From Curvibacter delicatus NBRC 14919 (GTDB taxonomy: Bacteria > Pseudomonadota > Gammaproteobacteria > Burkholderiales > Burkholderiaceae_C): a DNA stretch of 64,000 bases. Each line of letters opens with the position of its first letter. The stretch's first letter is position 1. The translations under genes were made by a program, and so were the position numbers. Shown piece after piece: positions 27,902 to 36,358 of the stretch. The stretch is from assembly GCF_001592265.1 (NCBI RefSeq), contig NZ_BCWP01000014.1, positions 1 to 64,000 on the forward strand. Direction: 5' to 3'. Below the pieces are notes generated by a model. It did not search any database, had not been told where the DNA came from, and worked only from the letters and a program-made list of their open reading frames with translations.

Positions 27902-30900
27902 TGAATCAATTTCTTCCAGTGTGCCCGCGGCGCTCAGAAAAGCCGCGCGCACAGTCTCGCCGGGGCAGGCGGCCTGCACCGCGGCGCGATAACTGCCCAA
28001 CTGTGCCAGCAGTTCATGACGGCCTTGCGGCTGCGTCGCCGATTTGTAGTCCAGCACCCACCACTCTCCCCCATTCGTTCCTGTCTTGCGGCGCACCAGC
28101 CGGTCGATGCGGCGCACGCTGCCCTGCACCGTCACCGGCACTTCATTGCCGTGCCAATCCACCGCGCCGGCATGCCAGGCCCAGGCACCAGCCCCGGCAA
28201 GGATGCGCTGCGCCATGGCAGCGGCCTGCCGGGCCTGCGCAGCGTCGAGGCCGAACTCGGCGGCCGCGCGCTGCACCTGCTCGGGTGTCCAGCCCTGGGC
28301 ATCGAGCGCGGCCCATTCCAGCAGGCGGTGCATGGCCTGGCCAATCAGCGACTCGGGCGTTGGCTTATCTGCAAGCCCCTGAGCCGCTCCTGTTTTAATA
28401 GCGGCTGGCGCATGTTGGGCAAGAACGGAAGGCAGAATTGGCAAGCAGATCGGCACGACCTGCGCTGGCATAACAGCGACCGGCACAGGTGCCGCCGGCA
28501 CCTCAATGGCCGTGCAGCCGGCCTGCAGCCGCTGCCACCAGCTGGCACCATTGGCCTGATGCGGCTGCACCGAAGACAACACCAGCCGCTGCTGTGCGCG
28601 TGTCATGGCCACGTACAGGGCGTTGAGCTCCTCGCGCTGGCGCGCCTGCTGTTCGGTCGCCAGGGCCTGCGCCACGCTGGGCGGCACATTGCTCTCACTG
28701 GCCAGGAAGACAAAACTTTGCGGCGCTTCGGCCTGACCCGGCCAGTCGAGCAGCACACTCATGGTCTGCGCCTTCGGTGGCGGCGCATCGGTGTCGAGCA
28801 ACAGCACCAGCGCGGCTTCCAACCCCTTGGCGCCGTGCACGGTGAGCAAGCGCACCGCATCGGCATCGGCCAGCGTGGGCGCCGGCACACCGCCGGCCTT
28901 GAGCGCGCGCACCAGGGCATAGGGCGTGGCGTAGCGCGCGCCGTCTACCTGCAGCGCCGCCGCCAGCAGCGCCTGCAGGTTCGCCACCACAGACTCGCGC
29001 AGCGGCACCGGCGCGGCAGCAACAAAACGCGCCAGCACATCGCCGTCGTCAAAGATGGCGTCCAGCGCATCGTGTGGCGGCAGCGTGTCGAGCCAGCCTT
29101 GCCATCGCATCAAAACGGGGCCCAACCCTTGCAATACCTGCGGAAGCAGCTCCTCTTTTTGCAGCAGATCGAACCACGGCCGCTTGTACTGACGTTGCAG
29201 CAGCGCCAGCTGCACCAGCTCGTCGTCGCTGACGCTGAACAATGGCGACTTCAGCGCCCGCGCCAGCGACAGGTCGTGTGCCGGCGACACCAGCGCATCA
29301 AGCAGGGCCACGATGTCCTGTACCTCGGGTGCCTGGCCCAGGTCGCGTTTCTCGGGCTGCTGCGCCGCAATGCCCAGGACACGCAACTCCTCCTGCATCA
29401 CGGCCAGACGGTCACGCTTGCGCGACAGCACCATGATCTCTTTCGGATGCAGGCCTTGCTGGATCTGCGTGGCCAGCCACTGCGCCGCCTGGCGGCACTC
29501 CAGTGTGCGCAATGTTTCCTCGGGCGTGACGCGCGGCATGGTCAGGCTGTCGCGCCAGCCAGCCGACGCTTCTTCGGCCTCCGCTTTCTCGGGCCGCGGA
29601 ATCTGCGGCAGGGCATACGCACCGCCGGCCTCCGCCGATTCGGTGGTGTGGTGGCGAAAGCCAGGGTACAAACCATCGGCTTGCGCCTGCCCCATGGCCT
29701 GGTTGACCAACGCCAGCACCTCGGGCGCGTTGCGGCGTGTGTGGTCGCAACTCAGCAGGTCGCCACCGAGGTCGCGCACAAACTGTTGTGCGGCGATGAA
29801 GACCTGCGGCTCGGCTCGGCGGAAGCGGTAGATGCTCTGCTTCGGATCACCGACGATGAACAGGCTTGGTGCCTCGGCGCCGCCACCGGCGCCGGCATAG
29901 CCGCTGAGCCAGGCATGCAGCGCCTGCCACTGCAGCGGATTGGTGTCCTGGAACTCATCGATCAGCAGGTGGCGCGTGCGCGCATCGAGCCGTTCCTGCA
30001 CCCAGCCGCCCAGCACCGGGTCGGACAACTGGTGCAGCGCGGCGCGCTCGACGTCGTTCATGTCGACCCAGCCGCGCTCGCGCTTGAGCGCGGCGAACTC
30101 GTCGATCAGCAAGCGCGTCAAGCGCGTCATGCGCTGCTGGTAAAGCCAGGCCTGGTGTTGCGCCTCGGCGGCCAGCACGGCCAGCACCTGTTCCTGCACC
30201 GCACGCACCTGTTCGATGCCGGCCACCTTGTCGCCGAACTTGCGCGCCGTGCCGCTCTGCGTCAACAGTGCAGCCAGCACGCCGTCGGCATTGTTGGCCG
30301 TGAGCGCCTGCTCCAGCTCGCTGCCCTTGGCACTGAAACTCGGTTGACTGGTGCGGCCCAGCGTCTGCGCCGCCAATACCAGTTGCTGGCGCAGCGGCCC
30401 CTCGGCCAGCAGCATGGCCAATGGTTCGTCCACGCCCGAGAACTCGGGAAAGTGTTCGCTGAAATGCGGTACCGAAGCCAGCACCTCACCCTGCGCGTCG
30501 GCCAGCGCGAACTCCACGCGCCGCTGCAGTGCCGCCTCCAATGCACGCTCGGTCTGGAAGCGACCGTGCGTGGCCACCACCGCCTCGTAGTCCTGCCGTG
30601 CCGTGGGCTCGCGCAACAGGCGCGCATGGAAGGGCCGCCACACCTGGGCCACGGCCTGTGCGTCGTCCTCCAGCAGCTCGTAAGCGGTCGGCAGACCGAG
30701 TGCGTCGAGCACCGACAGCGGTGCCGTGCGCAACAGCGCCGCGAACCAGCTGTGGAAGGTGCGGATCTGCACTGGCCGGCCCTGGGCCAGCAGGGTTTGA
30801 TACAGATTTCGTAGCGGCTCGCGCAATTCCCGTGCGGCTTGTGGCCCGATTCCGCGTATAAGAAGCTCTTGCTCCAGCCGCTCCGGTGTTGCCGTGGCAA

Positions 30901-31156
30901 AAGCCTCCAACCATTCAGTCAGGCGCTGGCGCATCTCGCCGGCGGCCTTTTTGGTGAAGGTGATGGCCAGGATTTCGTGCGGCGCCGCGCCTTCAAGCAG
31001 CGCGCGCAGGATGCGCGAGACCAGCATCCAGGTCTTGCCGGCACCGGCACAGGCTTCCACCGCGACGCTGCGGCGCGGGTCGCAGGCGATGGCGTAGAAG
31101 TCTTCACGGGAAACGGGTTTGCCGTTCAACTCGTAGGCAGCTTGCATATCAGTCAT
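27899..31156 (-). CDS. addA: AddA-like helicase-nuclease subunit
   Basis: This is a UvrD/Rep-type helicase with a C-terminal RecB-family nuclease, 1085 aa from ATG 31156. With AddB it would process double-strand breaks for RecA. Helicase motifs are VEACAGAGKTWMLVSRIL (Walker A), AITFTKKAAGEMRQRL (Ia), LIDEFQDTNPLQW (Walker B), IVGDPKQSIYRFR (III), LTVHGAKGLEAALVLL (V) and LYVAMTRAQQRLVL (VI). The nuclease motif WWVLDYKSA lies near the end. A degenerate 17-bp palindrome lies in the linker between helicase and nuclease. The gene follows addB after a dispersed repeat. Confidence 0.93.
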   Translation of the reverse strand: MTDMQAAYELNGKPVSREDFYAIACDPRRSVAVEACAGAGKTWMLVSRILRALLEGAAPHEILAITFTKKAAGEMRQRLTEWLEAFATATPERLEQELLIRGIGPQAARELREPLRNLYQTLLAQGRPVQIRTFHSWFAALLRTAPLSVLDALGLPTAYELLEDDAQAVAQVWRPFHARLLREPTARQDYEAVVATHGRFQTERALEAALQRRVEFALADAQGEVLASVPHFSEHFPEFSGVDEPLAMLLAEGPLRQQLVLAAQTLGRTSQPSFSAKGSELEQALTANNADGVLAALLTQSGTARKFGDKVAGIEQVRAVQEQVLAVLAAEAQHQAWLYQQRMTRLTRLLIDEFAALKRERGWVDMNDVERAALHQLSDPVLGGWVQERLDARTRHLLIDEFQDTNPLQWQALHAWLSGYAGAGGGAEAPSLFIVGDPKQSIYRFRRAEPQVFIAAQQFVRDLGGDLLSCDHTRRNAPEVLALVNQAMGQAQADGLYPGFRHHTTESAEAGGAYALPQIPRPEKAEAEEASAGWRDSLTMPRVTPEETLRTLECRQAAQWLATQIQQGLHPKEIMVLSRKRDRLAVMQEELRVLGIAAQQPEKRDLGQAPEVQDIVALLDALVSPAHDLSLARALKSPLFSVSDDELVQLALLQRQYKRPWFDLLQKEELLPQVLQGLGPVLMRWQGWLDTLPPHDALDAIFDDGDVLARFVAAAPVPLRESVVANLQALLAAALQVDGARYATPYALVRALKAGGVPAPTLADADAVRLLTVHGAKGLEAALVLLLDTDAPPPKAQTMSVLLDWPGQAEAPQSFVFLASESNVPPSVAQALATEQQARQREELNALYVAMTRAQQRLVLSSVQPHQANGASWWQRLQAGCTAIEVPAAPVPVAVMPAQVVPICLPILPSVLAQHAPAAIKTGAAQGLADKPTPESLIGQAMHRLLEWAALDAQGWTPEQVQRAAAEFGLDAAQARQAAAMAQRILAGAGAWAWHAGAVDWHGNEVPVTVQGSVRRIDRLVRRKTGTNGGEWWVLDYKSATQPQGRHELLAQLGSYRAAVQAACPGETVRAAFLSAAGTLEEIDS
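28386..28402. repeat. Degenerate 17-bp element inside addA
   Basis: GCTCC, spacer TGTTTTA and ATAGC match the GCTAT-N7-ATAGC family except for two arm bases; the outer bases extend the pairing (AGCCGCT with AGCGGCT). It encodes part of the sequence AAIKTGAAQG in the linker before the nuclease domain, a place tolerant of insertion. Confidence 0.5.
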
Positions 31157-31204
31157 CTTTGCGCAAACAGCGATACACACCGCCCCCCCCGCAGCTTCAC
31201 ACCA

Positions 31205-31297
31205 GGGCTCCCGTGGAACCGGCTTTGCCGGGCCACTGGGAGCGTCTCCTTGAGGGGGAGACGGCTACACGAAGTGAGACGTAACGGGGTGGAGCTA
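31205..31297. repeat. Dispersed repeat, copy B2 (at addB stop)
   Basis: On the minus strand the addB stop TAG is followed by CTCCACCCCG, an internal CGTCTCCCCCT/AGGAGACG pairing region, and CCCGGCAAAGCCGGTTCC, a perfect CCGGC/GCCGG hairpin. Order and orientation match copies B1 and B3. It fills most of the addB-addA gap (31157-31294). Confidence 0.7.
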
Positions 31298-33877
31298 TTC
31301 ATTCCAGAAATCCCTGCGGCACAGACCGCGCGCCGCACAGAATTCGCAGGCATCGCCCTCACCCAACGCCGGCAAAGGCGCTCCCTCGGCAATGCGCTGC
31401 AGGTCATGCGCCATGCCCTCGACCAGCGCATCGCGCACCGCCACCACATCCTTCTGCTCAAAAGTCCTGCTGCCTTCCTTCTCGCTCACATTGACATAGG
31501 CGGCACGCAGGGTGTCGTGCGGCTGGAGCGCCGCGTAGAAGGCGAGCTGCGTGTCTTCAAACGGCTCCTTGATGCGCTTGGCCGTCACGGTGGGCGACTC
31601 GGTTTTGTAGTCGATCACCATCACCTCGCCGCTGCCGGTTTGGTCGATGCGGTCGAGCCGGCCCACCAACGTGAGCGCACCGAGCGGCTGCTCCTGCCAG
31701 CGCTCGCCTTCCTCGAAGTGCAGCCCCTCGGCCTCGTGCCCGGCCAGCCACTCGAGATACCCTTCGCGCACCCGCGGCCAGGCAGCCTGAAACGGCAGGA
31801 ACTCCTCTTCAGCCAGACGCATGGATACGGTTGCCTGCGTGGCGGCGGCATCGATCAGCACGCGCCGTGCCGCCGCATCGGCCTGCACGGTCGTCTTGAG
31901 TTGTTCGTGGAAAGCCTGCAGCACGGCATGCAGCCAGAGACCGAAGTCGCGCTTGTCGAGTTCGCCTTCCAGTTCCTCGACCTCCTTCAGGCCCAGCTGG
32001 CGCAGGGCGAAGAAACGGTAGGGGCAGTGGCGCAGATCGCTGTAGGTACTGGCCGACAGGCGTGCCACGTCCAGCTGCGGCGCCGCCGGCATCGGACGCG
32101 CCACGGGCACCGGCACCACCTCGAGCTGTGCACGCGGGTCCAGCGCCTGGCCGTCGCCCACCTGCAGATGAAGCGCCTGCACCAGCGGACTGGGCAACAG
32201 GGGTTCGCCGCCATCGTCACCGGCACGCCAGAGCAGATCGACCTGCGGCGTGCACAGCGCATGCTGCCAGGCCGCACGCAAGGCGGCCTCCAGCGCCTCA
32301 CGCCCCGGCAAGCCGAGCGCGGCGCGCTGCGCTGCCGTCCACAGCCCAGGCGGTTCGGGTGAAGGGTTCAGCCGCACCTCGTCACACCCCGGCAACACCA
32401 CGGCGCCAAAAGGCCGGCCCAACAGCTGTGCCAGCGGCAGGATCACCACCTGCTCCTGCAGCGGGTACTCGGGCGTGAAGCTCGCGGCCTCCAATGCCTG
32501 GTCTACCCAGCGCGTGAAATCCATCAGCGACAAACGACGCTGAGCCCACAGTGCATCGGCCGGCAGCGCGATACCCGCCTCTGACAGGCGCAGTGTGGCC
32601 AGCACGGTGTCACCGGCCACGTCGTCCTGCAGCAGCGACCACTGGCCACTGCGTTGCAACAGTTCGCGCAGGGCCAGCAGCCATTGCGGCAGCGTGCGTG
32701 GCCGCTGCAGGCTCTCGCGCAGCGCTTCGACCTCGGCCTGCAGCGCCGCCAGCGCCGGCTGCTCGCTGGCATCCAGTGCCGCTGGCACGCCGCGCCACTC
32801 ACGCACAGGCTGGCGACGCAGTTGTGCTTCCAGTTGGCGCACGGCCACAGCATCAAAAGCCGGCGCGTTCTTGAGCCAGTCGAGCACGGCATCGCTGGCC
32901 ACATTCCAGGCACAGGCACGCAGTGCGCCCATGACGTGGGCGCCGGCGCGGCTGGTGGAGAGTTTCCAGCCGGTCTCGTCACGGATCTGCAGCCCGCGCG
33001 AGGCCAGCATGGCGCGCACGCGACGCGTCAGGGCGCGGTCGATCGCCACCAGCGCCACCGGCATGCGGCCGGCATTGACATGCTGCAGCACGCAGGCAGC
33101 GGCGCGTTGCGCCTCGTCCTGGGCGTCCCGGGTCTTGTGGAACGCCGGTACGGTACCGGCCTGCGCCAGTTCACCGTCGAGCGACAGCACCGCCATGCGC
33201 TCACCCCACACGGCCTGCAAGACCGCCGGCAGCGGGTCGGGTTGGAAACCCTGCAGTGCGATCAGGCAGTCGGTCGCTTCGATCACATGCGGCTCGAACA
33301 GCACGTCACTGGCATAGGCCGAGTTGGCGGCCCAGGCCACGGCCATCTGGGCCACGGCCGCTTCCAGTGCCAACGCGCCCGCGTCCATGCCGGTGAGCGC
33401 CGCGCTACGCGCCCGCGCGCCCCAGGCGGCGCGCTCGGCGGGCGGCACGGCCGCCGCCAGGGCACCGAGCTGTTGTGCCGCCTCCAACAGCAGCGGTGTG
33501 GCGGCATCGGCCTGCGCGCCCAGGCTGGTGCGCTCCAGCATGGCACGCGCGGTCAGCACGTCCAGGGCCGCATCAAAGCTGATGTCGGTGGCCGCCGGGG
33601 TGAAGCCGCCCAGGCTGCGGCGCCAGTTCTGCGTGGTCTCGAAACGCGGTGCAAAACCGTCCGGGTGGGCCTGCGCCCAGAGGCGAGCGGCCAGCGGCAT
33701 GAGCTGGGCGTAGGGCAACAGCACCACGGTGCGCGCCGGATGTGCGCCGCGTGCGCGCATGTGGGCGGCGATGCGGGCCAGCCAGCCTTGCTCGGGCGCC
33801 AGCCAGCAGGCCAGGACCGGGTAGAGGGCTGGATCGAGCACGAAGGGGAAGCGAGCGGTGAACGCTATGGTGTTCAT
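31295..33877 (-). CDS. addB: AddB-like PD-(D/E)XK nuclease subunit
   Basis: This 860-aa partner of AddA contains a degenerate helicase-like N-terminal part and a C-terminal RecB-family nuclease. The nuclease core is GEVMVIDYKTESP. Four Cys suited to the AddB iron-sulfur cluster are visible: one in YSDLRHCPYRFFALRQL and three in CEFCAARGLCRRDFW at the very end. The start is ATG 33877 (MNTIAFTARF). This ATG lies inside a 17-bp palindrome (33864-33880). Further upstream the frame has no support. It is divergent from trxA. Confidence 0.9.
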   Translation of the reverse strand: MNTIAFTARFPFVLDPALYPVLACWLAPEQGWLARIAAHMRARGAHPARTVVLLPYAQLMPLAARLWAQAHPDGFAPRFETTQNWRRSLGGFTPAATDISFDAALDVLTARAMLERTSLGAQADAATPLLLEAAQQLGALAAAVPPAERAAWGARARSAALTGMDAGALALEAAVAQMAVAWAANSAYASDVLFEPHVIEATDCLIALQGFQPDPLPAVLQAVWGERMAVLSLDGELAQAGTVPAFHKTRDAQDEAQRAAACVLQHVNAGRMPVALVAIDRALTRRVRAMLASRGLQIRDETGWKLSTSRAGAHVMGALRACAWNVASDAVLDWLKNAPAFDAVAVRQLEAQLRRQPVREWRGVPAALDASEQPALAALQAEVEALRESLQRPRTLPQWLLALRELLQRSGQWSLLQDDVAGDTVLATLRLSEAGIALPADALWAQRRLSLMDFTRWVDQALEAASFTPEYPLQEQVVILPLAQLLGRPFGAVVLPGCDEVRLNPSPEPPGLWTAAQRAALGLPGREALEAALRAAWQHALCTPQVDLLWRAGDDGGEPLLPSPLVQALHLQVGDGQALDPRAQLEVVPVPVARPMPAAPQLDVARLSASTYSDLRHCPYRFFALRQLGLKEVEELEGELDKRDFGLWLHAVLQAFHEQLKTTVQADAAARRVLIDAAATQATVSMRLAEEEFLPFQAAWPRVREGYLEWLAGHEAEGLHFEEGERWQEQPLGALTLVGRLDRIDQTGSGEVMVIDYKTESPTVTAKRIKEPFEDTQLAFYAALQPHDTLRAAYVNVSEKEGSRTFEQKDVVAVRDALVEGMAHDLQRIAEGAPLPALGEGDACEFCAARGLCRRDFWNE

Positions 33878-33880
33878 AGC
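33864..33880. repeat. 17-bp palindrome spanning the addB start codon
   Basis: GCTAT, spacer GGTGTTC and ATAGC. On the minus strand it reads GCTATGAACACCATAGC, so the addB ATG and the next three codons are part of the palindrome. If it folds in mRNA it would enclose the start codon. Confidence 0.55.
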
Positions 33881-33961
33881 ACCGGCCCACTGTCGGGGTA
33901 CTTGGTTTCTGTCACAATGCCGCAACTTTAGCTGTATTGCCAAACTGTCAAAGGAGCCCTC

Positions 33962-34294
33962 ATGGCCAGCGACCTCATCAAACATGTTTCAGATGCCACT
34001 TTCGAAGCCGACGTGCTCCAATCGGCCCAGCCCGTGCTGGTCGATTACTGGGCCGAGTGGTGCGGTCCCTGCAAGATGATCGCCCCCATCCTGGACGAAG
34101 TGTCCAGCGCCTACCAGGGCAAGCTGCAGATCGCCAAGATGAATGTGGACGAGAACCGCGACATCCCCGCCAAGTTCGGCATTCGCGGCATTCCGACCCT
34201 GATGCTGTTCAAGGGCGGCCAGCTGGCTGCCACCAAGGTCGGCGCCATGAGCAAGGCCCAGCTGACCGCCTTCATCGACCAGCAACTGGCCTGA
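33962..34294 (+). CDS. trxA: Thioredoxin
   Basis: Thioredoxin 1 is the general cytoplasmic dithiol reductant; here it may also supply electrons to some arsenate reductases. The protein has 110 aa. The active site is WCGPC (Cys34, Cys37) in [17 protein letters not shown], and the cis-proline loop is [20 protein letters not shown] lies 7 bases before ATG 33962. A dispersed repeat follows the stop codon and then rho. Confidence 0.98.
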   Translation: MASDLIKHVSDATFEADVLQSAQPVLVDYWAEWCGPCKMIAPILDEVSSAYQGKLQIAKMNVDENRDIPAKFGIRGIPTLMLFKGGQLAATKVGAMSKAQLTAFIDQQLA

Positions 34295-34296
34295 GC

Positions 34297-34395
34297 CCCC
34301 CTCAGCAGCGGCCCGGTTTTGCCACCGGGTCGCCCCGAGGCCCAACGTGCCACTTCGGGGGCGGCCCCGCCAGCGTGGCACCCTGCACAGGGGCC
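34297..34395. repeat. Dispersed repeat, copy A3 (after trxA)
   Basis: Starting at the trxA stop, the order is CCCCCCTCAGC, CCCGGTTTTGCCACCGGG (a CCCGGT/ACCGGG hairpin), TCGCCCCGAGG and TTCGGGGGCGGCC. It is a diverged version of the element at 9449-9535 in the same strand orientation. The CCCGGT hairpin followed by C-rich sequence could terminate trxA, but there is no T-run. Confidence 0.55.
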
Positions 34396-34462
34396 TTGGT
34401 CCTTGGGCCTCATTTCCTGTCATAATCAAACCTGAACGCCGGTTCCATGTCTGGAGCCGGTT
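34396..34462 (+). promoter_or_regulatory. rho promoter and leader hairpin
   Basis: A -10 box CATAAT lies at 34421-34426; the best -35 candidate, TTGGTC at 34396-34401, has an overlong 19-base spacer. Downstream is an imperfect stem, CCGGTTCC with GGAGCCGG around loop ATGTCT (about 34439-34460), about 90 bases before the rho ATG. Rho genes are often autoregulated in their leaders, so this hairpin is a candidate site. Confidence 0.4.
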
Positions 34463-34549
34463 CGAGTTCCCGGCTGGCAAGGCCCTCTGTCTGCCCTGTC
34501 CCCACCTCCCCCGGATTTTTTGATATCTCTCCCCTTTGGGGCTCTATCC

Positions 34550-35812
34550 ATGCACTTAAACGAACTCAAGGTACTGCACGTATCTGAAATCCTCAAGCAG
34601 GCTGAAGAGCTTGAAATTGAGAACACCGGCCGCATGCGCAAGCAAGAGCTGATGTTTGCCATCATCAAGAAGCGCGCCAAGGGCGGCGAGCAGGTGTTTG
34701 CCGACGGCGTGCTGGAAATCCTGCCCGACGGCTTCGGCTTCCTGCGCAGCCCCGACTCCAGCTACACCGCCAGCACGGACGACATCTACATCAGCCCGAG
34801 CCAGGTGCGCCGCTTCAACCTGCACACCGGCGACATGATCGAAGGCGAAGTGCGCACCCCGAAAGACGGCGAGCGCTACTTTGCCCTGAACAAGCTGGAA
34901 AAGGTCAACGGTGGCCCGCCCGAAGGCAACAAGCACAAGGTCATGTTTGAAAACCTGACCCCCCTGTTCCCCAAGGAGCAGATGAAGCTGGAGCGGGGCA
35001 TCAAGGGTGAAGAAAACATCACTGGCCGCGTGATCGACATCATTGCCCCCATCGGCAAAGGCCAGCGTGCCCTGATCGTGGCGCAGCCCAAGAGCGGCAA
35101 GACCGTGATGATGCAGCACATCGCCCACGCCATCTCCGCCAACTACCCCGACAGCTACCTGATGGTGCTGCTGATCGACGAACGCCCGGAAGAAGTGACC
35201 GAGATGCAGCGCACCGTCAAGGGCGAGGTGATTGCCTCCACCTTCGATGAGCCCGCCGCCCGCCACGTGCACGTAGCCGAAATGGTGATCGAGCGCGCCA
35301 AGCGCCTGGTCGAGCTGAAGAAGGACGTGGTGATCCTGCTGGACTCCATCACCCGTCTGGCGCGCGCCTACAACAACGTGGTGCCGTCCTCCGGCAAGGT
35401 GCTGACCGGCGGTGTGGACGCCAACGCCCTGCAACGCCCCAAGCGCTTCCTGGGTGCCGCCCGCAACGTGGAAGAAGGCGGTTCACTGACCATCATCGCC
35501 ACCGCCCTGGTCGACACCGGCAGCCGCATGGACGAAGTGATCTTTGAAGAATTCAAGGGCACCGGCAACTCCGAAATCCACCTGGACCGCCGCCTGTACG
35601 AGAAGCGCGTCTTCCCCTCGATCCAGCTCAACCGCAGCGGCACCCGTCGCGAAGAACTGCTGCTGCAGCCCGAAATCCTGCAGAAGACCCGCATCCTGCG
35701 CCAGTTCCTCTACAACATGGACGAAATCGAGGCCATGGAGATGGTGCTCAAGCAGATGCGTGCCACGAAGACCAACAACGAGTTCTTCGACATGATGAGA
35801 AGGGGTGGTTGA
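34550..35812 (+). CDS. rho: Transcription termination factor Rho
   Basis: Rho is the hexameric RNA-dependent ATPase that ends transcription. The protein has 420 aa, matching the usual 419. The N-terminal domain starts [15 protein letters not shown]. The RNA-binding cold-shock fold contains [13 protein letters not shown] and [14 protein letters not shown]. Walker A is [15 protein letters not shown], Walker B is [18 protein letters not shown], and the Q/R-loop regions follow. ATG 34550 is preferred because it gives the conserved N-terminus; the in-frame start at 34520 adds an unlikely extension. Confidence 0.98.
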   Translation: MHLNELKVLHVSEILKQAEELEIENTGRMRKQELMFAIIKKRAKGGEQVFADGVLEILPDGFGFLRSPDSSYTASTDDIYISPSQVRRFNLHTGDMIEGEVRTPKDGERYFALNKLEKVNGGPPEGNKHKVMFENLTPLFPKEQMKLERGIKGEENITGRVIDIIAPIGKGQRALIVAQPKSGKTVMMQHIAHAISANYPDSYLMVLLIDERPEEVTEMQRTVKGEVIASTFDEPAARHVHVAEMVIERAKRLVELKKDVVILLDSITRLARAYNNVVPSSGKVLTGGVDANALQRPKRFLGAARNVEEGGSLTIIATALVDTGSRMDEVIFEEFKGTGNSEIHLDRRLYEKRVFPSIQLNRSGTRREELLLQPEILQKTRILRQFLYNMDEIEAMEMVLKQMRATKTNNEFFDMMRRGG

Positions 35813-35908
35813 ACACCCCCAGGCTGCGCGCACTGCGTGTCACTCCGCCCCCCCCTTGCAGGGGGCGCACCCAGCGGCCCGGCAAAGCCGGTTCCGCGGG
35901 TGCCCTCG
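35810..35908. repeat. Dispersed repeat, copy B3 (at rho stop)
   Basis: The rho stop TGA is followed by ACACCCCCAGGCTGCGCGC, a CCCCCCCC/GGGGG hairpin with loop TTGCA, GCGCACCCAGCGG and CCCGGCAAAGCCGGTTCC. It is the cleanest B-type copy in the window and has the same orientation to its upstream gene as B1 and B2. Confidence 0.75.
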
Positions 35909-35949
35909 CATCAAGCCCCAAGAACCCCTGCAAGTCCTTGATTTGCTTG

Positions 35950-35955
35950 TATAAT
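35950..35955 (+). promoter_or_regulatory. -10 box upstream of rpmE2
   Basis: A perfect TATAAT lies 66 bases before the rpmE2 start, right after the dispersed repeat. The -35 region is weak (CTGCAA at 35929-35934, 15-base spacing). Confidence 0.45.
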
Positions 35956-36020
35956 TCGACGTTTTCTGCGGAAAGTAGGCCAGATAGGCTGGCCCGGCTC
36001 CCGCACCTTGAGGAAGAATC

Positions 36021-36278
36021 ATGAAAGAAGGCATTCACCCCAATTACCGCGAAGTTTGCTTCCAGGACATGTCCAATGGTTTCAAATTCGTGACCCGTTC
36101 CTGCGCCAACACGAAGGAAATGATCAAGATGGAAGACGGCCGCGAACTGCCGCTGTTCAAGCTGGATACCACCAGCGAGTCGCACCCCTTCTACACCGGC
36201 ACGCAGAAATCCGTGGACAACATGGGCGGTCGCGTCGAGAAGTTCCGCAACCGCTTCGGCAAGACCGCTGCCAAGTAA
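36021..36278 (+). CDS. rpmE2: Ribosomal protein bL31, type B
   Basis: This 85-aa large-subunit protein has the type B L31 form. It starts [23 protein letters not shown], contains [31 protein letters not shown], and lacks the CxxC zinc pair of the type A protein (only two unpaired Cys). Type B forms are often zinc-sparing paralogues; I see no Zur site. A strong terminator follows. Confidence 0.97.
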   Translation: MKEGIHPNYREVCFQDMSNGFKFVTRSCANTKEMIKMEDGRELPLFKLDTTSESHPFYTGTQKSVDNMGGRVEKFRNRFGKTAAK

Positions 36279-36298
36279 ACTGGCCAGCGATTCCCGCC

Positions 36299-36336
36299 AA
36301 GGGCAGCCCGGGTTTCCGTGCTGCCCTTTTGTTTTC
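36299..36336 (+). terminator. Intrinsic terminator of rpmE2
   Basis: AAGGGCAGC pairs perfectly with GCTGCCCTT around a 12-base loop, followed by TTGTTTT. It lies 21 bases after the rpmE2 stop. Confidence 0.85.
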
Positions 36337-36358
36337 CTGACCACCCGAAGTTGACCGC

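Noticed and set aside
28016-30814. Plus-strand open frame of 932 codons opposite addA
   Set aside because: Antisense shadow of a gene with all helicase motifs; no start signal or domain.
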